Source: Streptomyces caelestis
Lineage (GTDB): Bacteria > Actinomycetota > Actinomycetes > Streptomycetales > Streptomycetaceae
Direction of reading: 5' to 3'
Length of the DNA: 60,456 nucleotides
NCBI RefSeq assembly: GCF_001279005.1
Contig: NZ_LGCN01000062.1
Coordinates: forward strand, 1-60,456
Positions 44,587 to 51,775 of the stretch are shown here, one piece after another. Every line of letters starts with the position of its first letter. Position 1 is the first letter of the stretch. The position numbers and the translations under genes are program-made. The notes beneath the pieces were generated by a model. It saw nothing but the letters and a program-made list of their open reading frames with translations, was not told the DNA's origin and did no database searches.

Positions 44587-44994
44587 ATGAGTTCTTCGCC
44601 CGCCGACCTGGTCCGTGAGTTCCACCGTGCCTTCGGGCTGGACGCCCGGGACACCCCGTCCGAGGTCTCGCCGGAACTCGCCGCGCACCGCGGTGAGCTG
44701 CTGGCCGAGGAGGCCCGGGAGGTGGGCGAGGTGGCGGTGACGGGGCCGCTCGACCGGCTCGCGCACGAGCTGGCCGACGTGGTGTACGTCGCGTACGGGA
44801 CGGCGCTGGTCCACGGGATCGACCTCGACGCGGTGATCGCCGAGGTGCACCGTTCCAACATGACCAAGCTGGGGCCCGACGGTCAGGTCAGTCGTCGTGC
44901 CGACGGCAAGGTGCTCAAGGGGGACCACTACGAGGCGCCGGACGTGTCGGCGGTGCTGCGGCGGCAGGGGTGGGTGCCGGGCGGGGCGGCCTGA
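44587..44994 (+). CDS. MazG-like nucleotide pyrophosphohydrolase domain protein
   Basis: A 135-aa all-alpha NTP-PPase-superfamily protein. The acidic metal-binding helices ELLAEEAREVGEVA and LAHELADVVYVAYGTA supply an EExxE...ExxD pattern, and the C terminus KLGPDGQVSRRADGKVLKGDHYEAPD matches the short MazG-like/HisE-like proteins common in phages and actinobacteria. A nucleotide house-cleaning role is inferred; the substrate is unknown. The ATG at 44587 follows a weak ribosome site. It is divergent from the TAXI gene by 85 bp. Confidence 0.8.
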   Translation: MSSSPADLVREFHRAFGLDARDTPSEVSPELAAHRGELLAEEAREVGEVAVTGPLDRLAHELADVVYVAYGTALVHGIDLDAVIAEVHRSNMTKLGPDGQVSRRADGKVLKGDHYEAPDVSAVLRRQGWVPGGAA

Positions 44995-45106
44995 GCGGCG
45001 CCCCGGGGTGCACGGCCGGGGGTGCGACCCTCGGCCGGGGCGGGGCGCGCTGCCCCGGCGCTTGCGGGGCGCCGCCGCGCCCACCCGTGCCGCCCCAGCG
45101 GCACGA

Positions 45107-45154
45107 CTGCCCGCGGCTACGGCGGTGCGGCTGCCCGCGGTTACGGCGGTGCGG
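45107..45154. repeat. Tandem 24-bp duplication
   Basis: Two adjacent 24-bp copies (45107-45130 and 45131-45154) of CTGCCCGCGGCTACGGCGGT-GCGG differ at one base. They fill the gap between the convergent MazG-like and monooxygenase genes and probably arose by slippage. No function seen. Confidence 0.8.
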
Positions 45155-45165
45155 TCGGGGTGGGG

Positions 45166-46524
45166 TCAGCCGGTCGGGGCCGGTTCGCGGGGTGGGGGTG
45201 TGACGACGTCGCGGCCCGTTTCGTGGGCGTAGAGGGGGGTGCGGTCGTGGAGGGCGGCGTGGACCGCCATGTGGGCGTCCCTGCGGCGTTGGGCGGGGCC
45301 GTCCGGGAGGTGGAGGATGCCCGCGTTGCCCCGGGAGCCGCGCTGGATCTCGGCGGTGCGCGGGATGCGCAGGGACTCGTAGCGGGCCAGGCGCTCCGGG
45401 ATCGCCCGGGCGGGCGCGTCCGCCAGACAGGCGGCCAGGTCCATCGCGTCCTCGATCGCCTGGTTGGCGCCCTGTGCCATGAACGGCAGCATCGGGTGGG
45501 CCGCGTCCCCGAGGAGCGTGATGCGGTTCGTGGACCAGGTGCGCAGCGGCGGACGGTCGTACAGGGCCCACAGGTGGGTCGAGTCGACCGCCGCGACGAC
45601 GTCCGCGACGAGTCCCGTCCAGCCGCCGAAGACCGCGCGCAGCGCGTCCGGGTCGCCCGGCCGGGACCAGGACTCGCGCGGCGGGGCGTCCGTGGTCAGT
45701 GGCACGGTCGCGGCGTAGCTGAGATACGCGCCGGACGCCACGGGATAGCACACGAAGTGCCCGCCCGGCCCGAGCCACAGCCGTACCAGCCGTTCGCGGG
45801 CCCCCGCCGGCAGCGCGTCCGCCGGCACCAGACCGCGGTAGATGCCCAGCCCCGAGAAGACCGGCGCGTCGGTGCGCAGGGTCTCGCGGACCGTGGAGTG
45901 GATGCCGTCCGCGCCGATCACCACGTCCGCCTCGCGGACCGTGCCGTCGTCGAAGGCGAGCCGTACGCCCGTGCCGTCCGCCGTCTCCTCCGCCGTTCGC
46001 AGCCGTTCACCGAGGCGCAGGCGGTCCCGGCCGGTCAGGGAGAGCAGCGCCTCGTGCAGATGCGCCCGGTGGATCGTCAGGTACGGCGCCGCGAACACGC
46101 GCTCGCACTCCGCGCCGAGCGGCGTGCGCGCGACGGGCCGGCCGTTCCAGCCGCGGACCTCCATCGCCTCGATGCGCACCCCGTGCTCGTCCAGCGCGGG
46201 GCCGAGGCCCAGCCGCAGCAGCGGGCGGACCGCGTTGGGCGAGAGCTGCACGCCCGCGCCCACCTCGGACAGCACGCGGGTCTGCTCGTGGACCACGTAC
46301 GGCGTGCCGTTCGCGGCCAGCGCGCCGGCCAGGGCCAGTCCGCCGATGCCGGCGCCGACGACGGCGACCCGTGGCCGCTCCCGGTCCGCGGCGCTCCCGG
46401 AGTCGCCGGGCCGCCGCTGCGCTCCGCTCTTGCTCCCCAACCGCACGTCTGGGACCGCCTTCCGCGTCTTCGCTCCACGCCCGTTCACCGTCGCGATGGG
46501 TGCGCGGCGTGAGCGCACTGTCAT
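45166..46524 (-). CDS. FAD-dependent monooxygenase, salicylate hydroxylase-like
   Basis: A group A flavin monooxygenase of about 452 aa. After a non-conserved basic N terminus, RPRVAVVGAGIGGLALAGALAANG gives the FAD-binding GxGxxG. VVIGADGIHSTVRETL is the DG motif and ITLLGDAAHPMLPFMAQGANQAIEDAMDLAACLA the GD motif, with the PFMAQGANQAIED version typical of salicylate/6-hydroxynicotinate hydroxylases. The product is therefore probably an aromatic ring hydroxylase with NADH. The start is uncertain: in-frame Met at 46566, 46542 and 46524 are all possible and none has a clear ribosome site. Confidence 0.87.
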   Translation of the reverse strand: MTVRSRRAPIATVNGRGAKTRKAVPDVRLGSKSGAQRRPGDSGSAADRERPRVAVVGAGIGGLALAGALAANGTPYVVHEQTRVLSEVGAGVQLSPNAVRPLLRLGLGPALDEHGVRIEAMEVRGWNGRPVARTPLGAECERVFAAPYLTIHRAHLHEALLSLTGRDRLRLGERLRTAEETADGTGVRLAFDDGTVREADVVIGADGIHSTVRETLRTDAPVFSGLGIYRGLVPADALPAGARERLVRLWLGPGGHFVCYPVASGAYLSYAATVPLTTDAPPRESWSRPGDPDALRAVFGGWTGLVADVVAAVDSTHLWALYDRPPLRTWSTNRITLLGDAAHPMLPFMAQGANQAIEDAMDLAACLADAPARAIPERLARYESLRIPRTAEIQRGSRGNAGILHLPDGPAQRRRDAHMAVHAALHDRTPLYAHETGRDVVTPPPREPAPTG

Positions 46525-46713
46525 CGGTCGTGTGCCGAGCATGGGCCGCGCCGCACCGCGCGGCAACGGTCCGCCGGCCCGTCACTGACAACTGTCGCCG
46601 CTCGCGTGACGGACGTCATCGATCCCCCCGCCGCCCCTGCTGCCGGGCCCTCGGCCGGCCCTAACTTCCTGGAGGAGACAGCCGGTTACGCACGACACCC
46701 TTGGAGGCACGCG

Positions 46714-46749
46714 GTGACAGGTGAACGACGACGGGAGCGACCGCGGTGA
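46714..46749 (+). other. Possible Arg-rich leader peptide upstream of ABC exporter
   Basis: An 11-codon frame VTGERRRERPR starts at GTG 46714 behind a strong TTGGAGG site. Its TGA (46747-46749) overlaps the GTG start of the ABC ATPase gene. Five of eleven residues are Arg. This arrangement is compatible with translational coupling or a translated attenuator. Seen in sequence; function speculative. Confidence 0.35.
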
Positions 46750-47744
46750 CCGCGGTGGCCGTTGACGGCCTGCTCAAGAAGTACGGGGACCACGAGGCCG
46801 TCCGCGGCGTGGACTTCGCCGTCGAGGAGGGCGAGATCTTCGCGCTCCTCGGACCGAACGGCGCCGGGAAGACCACCACCATGGAGATCCTGGAGGGCTT
46901 CCGGCAGCGGGACGGCGGCAGCGTGCGCGTCCTCGGCCGCGACCCCGGCGACAAGGCCGACGGGCGGTGGCTGCGCGGGCACATCGGGCTCGTGCTCCAG
47001 GACATCGCCGTGGAGCCGTACCTGTCGGTGCGCGAGACCATCGCCCGCAACGCGGGCTACTACCCCGCCCCGCGCGACACCGACGAGGTCATCGACCTGG
47101 TGGGGCTGCGGGAGAAGGAGGGCGCGAAGGTCAAGGACCTGTCCGGAGGGCAGAAGCGGCGGCTCGACCTCGCCCTGGGCGTGATCGGGGACCCGAGGCT
47201 GCTGTTCCTGGACGAGCCGACCACCGGCTTCGACCCGGGCGCCCGACGCGGCGCCTGGGAGGTCGTGCGCAACCTGCGCGACGCCGGTACGACCATCATG
47301 CTGACCACGCACTACATGGACGAGGCGCAGGCGCTCGCCGACTCGGTCGCCGTCATCGCCGGCGGGCGGATCGTCGCCTCCGGCACACCGGACACCCTGG
47401 GCGGCCGGGACAGCGCGCTGGCCCGGATCCGGTTCGCACTGCCGGCCGGCGCCGCCATCGGCGACCTGCCGATCCCGGTCAGCGACGCCGAGGAGGGCCT
47501 GGTCACGGCCGAGGCGGAGGAGCCGACGGCGGTCCTGCACCGGCTCACCTCCTGGGCGCTGGAGCGCGGCACGCCGCTGGAGCGGCTGACCGTGGAACAG
47601 CCCACCCTGGAGGACGTCTACCTGGGGCTGACCAGTTCGTACGCACAGCAGGACGCCTCGTCCCCGTCCATCGAACGGGGCCAGGACCCGGCCCCGGCGG
47701 TCCGTGGACGCCGTGGGCGCCGACCCGGACGGAGCAGCCGATGA
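46746..47744 (+). CDS. ABC exporter ATPase, DrrA-like
   Basis: A 332-aa ATPase of the DrrA/ABC-2 drug-exporter type. Walker A is GPNGAGKTTT, Q-loop LVLQDIAVEPYLSV, signature LSGGQKRRLDLALG, Walker B LLFLDEPTTGFDP and H-loop MLTTHYMDEAQ. The C-terminal DrrA-type domain (about 220-310, ending EQPTLEDVYLGLT) is present, followed by a roughly 40-aa low-complexity tail. GTG 46746 is preceded by GGGAG and overlaps a possible leader-peptide stop. The permease start overlaps its stop (ATGA). Substrate unknown; a link to the neighbouring peptide cluster is possible but not shown. Confidence 0.9.
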   Translation: MTAVAVDGLLKKYGDHEAVRGVDFAVEEGEIFALLGPNGAGKTTTMEILEGFRQRDGGSVRVLGRDPGDKADGRWLRGHIGLVLQDIAVEPYLSVRETIARNAGYYPAPRDTDEVIDLVGLREKEGAKVKDLSGGQKRRLDLALGVIGDPRLLFLDEPTTGFDPGARRGAWEVVRNLRDAGTTIMLTTHYMDEAQALADSVAVIAGGRIVASGTPDTLGGRDSALARIRFALPAGAAIGDLPIPVSDAEEGLVTAEAEEPTAVLHRLTSWALERGTPLERLTVEQPTLEDVYLGLTSSYAQQDASSPSIERGQDPAPAVRGRRGRRPGRSSR

Positions 47745-48574
47745 CCAGCACCCTTCCCCCGACGGCCACCGCACCCGGCCGGCGCTCCGCGCGCCCCGGC
47801 GCCGAACGGCCGGACGAGCGCGGTTCGTTCGTCCTGCTCGCCCACCAGATCCGCTACGAGCAGCTGTCGTTCTGGCGCAACCCGCAGTCGATGGTGTTCA
47901 CCTTCGTCCTGCCCGTCGTGATCATCGCGATCTTCGGCGCCGTGTTCGGCGGCGGCCAGGGCGAGGACTTCTTCTTCGGCATGAGCGGCATGCAGTACTA
48001 CACGCCGACCATCGCCGCCGTGTCCGTCCTGGGCGCCTGCTACGGCCAGCTGGCGATCGTGCTCGCCATGCGCCGGCAGACCGGCGTCCTCAAGCGGCTG
48101 CACGCGACCCCGCTGCCCGCCTGGGTGTACTTCGCGGGCCTGCTGGTGCACTGCGTCGTCGTGAGCATCGTCGACGTCGCGCTCGTCATCGGCATCGGGC
48201 GCCTGTACGGGGTGCCGTGGCCCACCCAGTGGGCCGCGCTCGCGGTCACCCTGGTGTTCGGCGCGGCCGGCTTCTGCGCGCTCGGCGTCGGGGTCGCCTC
48301 GCTCATCCGCAACTCCGAGGCGGCGCCCGCGGTCGTGCAGTTCATCCAGTTCCCGCTGGTGTTCATCTCCGGCAGCTACTTCCCCATCCACTCCGGCGTC
48401 CTCAACGAGATCGCCGGGCTGCTGCCGGTGAAGCCCTTCAACGACGCCATGCTGGCGTCCTTCGCGCACGGCGCCGGCTTCCAGTGGAAGGAGCTCGCGG
48501 TGCTCGCGGCCTGGGGCGTCGTCGGCGCCCTGATCGCGGTGCGCCGGTTCCGCTGGGACCCGCGCCCCGAGTAG
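47741..48574 (+). CDS. ABC-2 type exporter permease, DrrB-like
   Basis: A 277-aa ABC-2 permease with six spans. A polar N terminus leads to LLAHQIRYEQLSFWRNPQSMVFTFVLPVVIIAIFGAVFGG. The conserved MRRQTGVLKRLHATPLPAWVY region and the C-terminal FPLVFISGSYFPIHSGVLNEIAGLLPVKPFNDAMLASF motif are typical of drug/lipid exporters. It is coupled to the ATPase by an ATGA overlap and closed by a hairpin at 48605-48629. Confidence 0.9.
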   Translation: MTSTLPPTATAPGRRSARPGAERPDERGSFVLLAHQIRYEQLSFWRNPQSMVFTFVLPVVIIAIFGAVFGGGQGEDFFFGMSGMQYYTPTIAAVSVLGACYGQLAIVLAMRRQTGVLKRLHATPLPAWVYFAGLLVHCVVVSIVDVALVIGIGRLYGVPWPTQWAALAVTLVFGAAGFCALGVGVASLIRNSEAAPAVVQFIQFPLVFISGSYFPIHSGVLNEIAGLLPVKPFNDAMLASFAHGAGFQWKELAVLAAWGVVGALIAVRRFRWDPRPE

Positions 48575-48604
48575 ACCGGGCCGCCCGTCCGGGACCGCCA
48601 CGTC

Positions 48605-48629
48605 GAGGGGGCCTCTGTGAGGCCCCCTC
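48605..48629 (+). terminator. Terminator after the ABC exporter
   Basis: A perfect 11-bp stem GAGGGGGCCTC / GAGGCCCCCTC (48605-48615 with 48619-48629) with a TGT loop lies between the permease and the YceI gene. Confidence 0.8.
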
Positions 48630-48682
48630 GCGGCTCTCCCGACCCATCGGAAAACCCCCACGGCACTGAAAGGACCCCCACC

Positions 48683-49207
48683 ATGTCCACGAACCCCACC
48701 GCCCGCCCGCGGACCGTCGACGCCCCGGCCGGCCACTGGGACCTCGAACCGGCCCACTCCACCGTGGAGTTCACCGGCCGACACTTCTTCCTCCTGCCCG
48801 TGCGGGGCTCCCTGCCCGTGCGCGCGGGCCGCGCCGAACTCGCCGCCGACGGCACCCTGGCCGGCCTGGACGCCGCGGTCGGCGCCGCGGGCTTCGAGAG
48901 CGGCAACCCGCAGCGGGACACGGCGGTGCGCGGCCCGCGGTTCCTCGACGCGGGGCGCTTCCCCGAACTGCGCTTCACCGGCGAGCGCCTCGTCCCCGGG
49001 CCGGGCGTCACCGGACTGCTGGAGGTGAAGGGCCGCAAGACGCCCGTGACGTTCACGGTCGACGAGCTGACCGTCGACGGCGAGCGGGCCACCGTACGGG
49101 CCACCGCGCGCGTCGACCGGCACGCGTGCGGGGTCGGCGCCCTGCGCGGTCTGGTCGGAGCGGAGCTCCTGGTGCGGGTGCGGGCCGTCTTTGTGCGGCG
49201 GTCATGA
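48683..49207 (+). CDS. YceI family protein
   Basis: A 174-aa YceI/lipocalin-like beta-barrel protein of a family that binds isoprenoid or other lipophilic ligands. Motifs: WDLEPAHSTVEFTGRHFFL near the N terminus, then FESGNPQRDTAVRGPRFLDAGRFPELRFTGERL and VTGLLEVKGRKTPVTFTVDEL. It has no signal peptide, so unlike E. coli YceI it is probably cytosolic. ATG 48683 is chosen over an upstream in-frame ATG that overlaps the terminator. AAAGGA precedes it. Confidence 0.9.
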   Translation: MSTNPTARPRTVDAPAGHWDLEPAHSTVEFTGRHFFLLPVRGSLPVRAGRAELAADGTLAGLDAAVGAAGFESGNPQRDTAVRGPRFLDAGRFPELRFTGERLVPGPGVTGLLEVKGRKTPVTFTVDELTVDGERATVRATARVDRHACGVGALRGLVGAELLVRVRAVFVRRS

Positions 49208-49232
49208 GCCCTGCGGCGGACGCACGCGGAAA

Positions 49233-49267
49233 GAGGCCCGGCCGGAGGGGGAATCCGGCCGGGCCTC
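49233..49267. terminator. Bidirectional terminator, YceI gene and thiopeptide operon
   Basis: A 14-bp perfect stem GAGGCCCGGCCGGA / TCCGGCCGGGCCTC (49233-49246 with 49254-49267) lies between the rightward YceI gene and the 3' end of the leftward RiPP operon. It marks the left border of the cluster. Confidence 0.85.
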
Positions 49268-49295
49268 CGCGTCGGCGCCCGCAGGGTGCGGGGGA

Positions 49296-50225
49296 TCACC
49301 CCGCGGGCGCCGGGTCGGGGGCCGGCCGCCGCACCGGGAACACGTGGGACAGCCAGGCGTAGGTGCGCAGTTCCTCCAGCAGGCTCAGGCCCAGCCGGTT
49401 GTGCAGCATGTGGGCGTGGGAGAAGAGGATCATGCCGGGGTGGGTCGGGGAGTGCCGCCGGACGTCGTCGGCGTGGGCCGCCAGCTTCTCGTACCAGCCG
49501 GTGAACGGGCCGTGCGCCTCGGGCGTGACCCGCACCGCGTCCGGGTCCTGGCCGACGTGGGTGATCCGGTCGAGCAGGGCGTCGGGGTGGCCCGCGTCGG
49601 ACGCCCAGGCCCGCCAGGCGTCCAGGCCCCGCGCGAAGTAGTGGGCGCGCTCGACGCCGCCGCCGAGCGCGACGGCGGCGGACAGGGTGCCGCGCAGCGC
49701 CAGCCGGGCGCGTCGCGCCTCGTCGGTGATGCCGGGGGCGAACCGCAGCACCAGTTCGCTGGAGAGGTGGAACAGCGACTCGGCGGCCGGCATGAGGGCG
49801 GGGCCGCCGTAGCGTTCGAACTCGGGGTCGTAGCCGGCGCGGTGCACACCGGGCGGCAGCAGTGCCCGGACGGTGGAGTCGACGCCGGTCTCGCCCGCGG
49901 CGGCGAGCCGGGCCGCGCTCTGCGCGTAGGCGCCGGCGGCCAGCGGCTCCTCCCCGGGCGCGAGCCGGCCCGCCGAGGCGAGCCGGTCGCGCAGGGCGTG
50001 TTCGACGCGCGCGCGGGCGTCCGGGGCGAGGTCCGCGATCCGCAGCCGCAGATGGGGACCCGACTGCCAGTAGCGGATGAAGAACCACTCGGCGCCGGGC
50101 GGAAGTTCACGGACCGTGGGTCCGACGACGTCGGTGAGGACACGGTCGTGGGCGCTGCGGGCGGTGGTGGCGAGGTGGAGGTGCCAGGCGCTCCAGCGGT
50201 GCGGTGTGGTGGCGGGTGTGGGCAT
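49296..50225 (-). CDS. Thiopeptide-type bacteriocin biosynthesis domain protein (probable glutamate-elimination enzyme)
   Basis: A 309-aa stand-alone relative of the LanB C-terminal (SpaB_C) domain. Hallmarks are HRWSAWHLHLATTARSAHDRVL, AEWFFIRYWQSGPHLRLRI (FFIRYxxxGPHLRLR is the strongest family signature), ERYGGPALMPAAESLFHLSSELVL and a C-terminal HPGMILFSHAHMLHNRLGLSLLEELRTYAWL. In thiomuracin-type pathways this fold either removes glutamate from glutamyl-Ser/Thr to give dehydroamino acids (TbtC) or performs the [4+2] pyridine-forming step (TbtD). Its close agreement with the lanthipeptide elimination signature and its size favour TbtC (inference). It is the last gene of the maturation operon, 44 nt after the dehydrogenase gene. 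Confidence 0.85.
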   Translation of the reverse strand: MPTPATTPHRWSAWHLHLATTARSAHDRVLTDVVGPTVRELPPGAEWFFIRYWQSGPHLRLRIADLAPDARARVEHALRDRLASAGRLAPGEEPLAAGAYAQSAARLAAAGETGVDSTVRALLPPGVHRAGYDPEFERYGGPALMPAAESLFHLSSELVLRFAPGITDEARRARLALRGTLSAAVALGGGVERAHYFARGLDAWRAWASDAGHPDALLDRITHVGQDPDAVRVTPEAHGPFTGWYEKLAAHADDVRRHSPTHPGMILFSHAHMLHNRLGLSLLEELRTYAWLSHVFPVRRPAPDPAPAG

Positions 50226-50269
50226 GGGCGGGCTTCCTTGTCGTCCGGACGGCGTGCGGAGAAGTGGGT

Positions 50270-51775
50270 TCACGTGCGCAGGTCGAGCTGGTCGCCCCCG
50301 GTGTCGCGCGGTACCCCCACCACCGCCGACAGGACGATCGCCTCGTCCTCGGCCAGGCCGATGACCTCCTTCGTGGGGATCTCCTTGAACGCCCGGACGG
50401 GCCGCGCGAAGAGACCGGCGGCGGCCGCCGCCAGGCACAGTCCGTGGACGGCCCAGCCGCAGGCGAGCTGAGCGGCGCCCCAGCCGGTGGGACCGAGGCG
50501 GGCGGACAGCTCGCGGGGGCGCACCGAGAAGAAGACGGTGAGCGGGGCCTTGGCGATGCCGCAGCCGTTGACGGGGGACAACCCGTAGCCGTAGTTCGCC
50601 TCCAGCCCCGCGGGGGCGGTCGGATCGGCCCTTCGCAGGTGTGCCGCGCCCTGCTCGAAGCGGTGCACCCCGGCCGCGTACCCCTCGACGTGCTGCACCA
50701 CGGCGGTGACCGTGACCGCGTCGAAGGCGGCGGCGAGCACCGGGTGCGGTGGCGGGACGCCGAGCCAGGCGAGGGCGGCGGCCAGATGCCGGGCCGGGAC
50801 CGGGGCGGGACGCGGCGCCGAGTCCATGCCGTGCAGGGCACGGGGCATGCGGCCGGAGTGGCGCCGCCACAGCAGTTCCGCCCAGTCGGGCGCGACCGGG
50901 CTGTCCGGCAGGCCGGCCGGGACGGCGGTGGTGAGCGGCGCCGCGCCCGCCGGGTACGCCTGCTCCCGGTCGACGCGTACGACGTCCGCCAGCGAGGGAT
51001 CGCCGGCGGGCGCCGGCGCGTCCCGCCCGGCACGCGCCACGGGACCGGGCCCGGCCACGTCGACGAGCCAGGGCAGCGACCACTCCCAGGTCCGCTCCTG
51101 ACCCAGCTCGCGCAGCAGTCCGGCCCCGCCGCCGGAGGGCGGGGTGAGGGTCGCCGGTACCCCGAACAGTTCGAGGCCGAGGCTCAACGCCCTCAGCACC
51201 ATGCCGAGTTCGATGGAGACGAGCGACCCGCGGAACCACTGGTACGCCACCGGGATCGCGGTGTAGCGGCCGGTGAGCGCGATGCGGGTGGGCGGCGCTC
51301 CGGTGTCCGGCCCGGTGAGCGCGTGGCGGGTCGGCTCCAGCAGCCGCCACGCCGCCCCGTCGCCCACGAAGGCGTGGACGGGGAAGAGGCAGCGCGGCGA
51401 GGCGTACGGACGGTGCTCGTTGTACGGGTTCTCCGGCTCACGGCGCACGGGACCGAACGCCGCCGTCAGGGCGTGCGGCAGGGCGTCCGGCGCCATCGGC
51501 CCGGCGGCCGGGACCCGCGGGTACGCGAGCGCCGACAGCCGCTCGGCGGTGCCCGTCGGCAGCACCCGGCTCGGCCCCGCGGGACGCGGCGGATCCGGCG
51601 GTACGTGGCTGTCGGGCGGGGGCGTGCTCGCCCAGGTCCAGGGCGGCGGCTCCGGGCGGTCGTCGCCCCGGCCGTACGCGTGCCAGAGCGGTTCGCGCGC
51701 GATGCTGTTGTCGCCCTCGGGACCCGGCAGGTCGACCGGGGCGCGCCGGGTCCACTCCGGGGCGGGGGCGGTCAC
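50270..51775 (-). CDS. Thiopeptide azoline dehydrogenase, McbC/nitroreductase-like
   Basis: A 501-aa FMN-dependent dehydrogenase expected to oxidise azolines to azoles (TbtE-like). It shows two nitroreductase-like halves: a degenerate N-terminal half (NPYNEHRPYASPRCLFPVHAFVGDG..., SIELGMVLRALSLGLELFG) and a C-terminal half containing LLWRRHSGRMPRALHGMDSAPRP, where RRxSGR is an FMN-phosphate motif, and WGAAQLACGWAVHGLCLAAAAAGLFARPVRAFKEI. Residues 1-60 are Pro-rich. The GTG start at 51775 overlaps the YcaO stop (GTGA), so the two are coupled. The presence of a dedicated dehydrogenase implies that aromatic oxazoles or thiazoles, not just azolines, are made. Confidence 0.85.
   Translation of the reverse strand: MTAPAPEWTRRAPVDLPGPEGDNSIAREPLWHAYGRGDDRPEPPPWTWASTPPPDSHVPPDPPRPAGPSRVLPTGTAERLSALAYPRVPAAGPMAPDALPHALTAAFGPVRREPENPYNEHRPYASPRCLFPVHAFVGDGAAWRLLEPTRHALTGPDTGAPPTRIALTGRYTAIPVAYQWFRGSLVSIELGMVLRALSLGLELFGVPATLTPPSGGGAGLLRELGQERTWEWSLPWLVDVAGPGPVARAGRDAPAPAGDPSLADVVRVDREQAYPAGAAPLTTAVPAGLPDSPVAPDWAELLWRRHSGRMPRALHGMDSAPRPAPVPARHLAAALAWLGVPPPHPVLAAAFDAVTVTAVVQHVEGYAAGVHRFEQGAAHLRRADPTAPAGLEANYGYGLSPVNGCGIAKAPLTVFFSVRPRELSARLGPTGWGAAQLACGWAVHGLCLAAAAAGLFARPVRAFKEIPTKEVIGLAEDEAIVLSAVVGVPRDTGGDQLDLRT

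Noticed and set aside
46746..48574. ABC exporter as the thiopeptide transporter
   Set aside because: It is on the opposite strand, separated by YceI and two terminators, and is as easily part of the neighbouring core region; kept only as a possibility.
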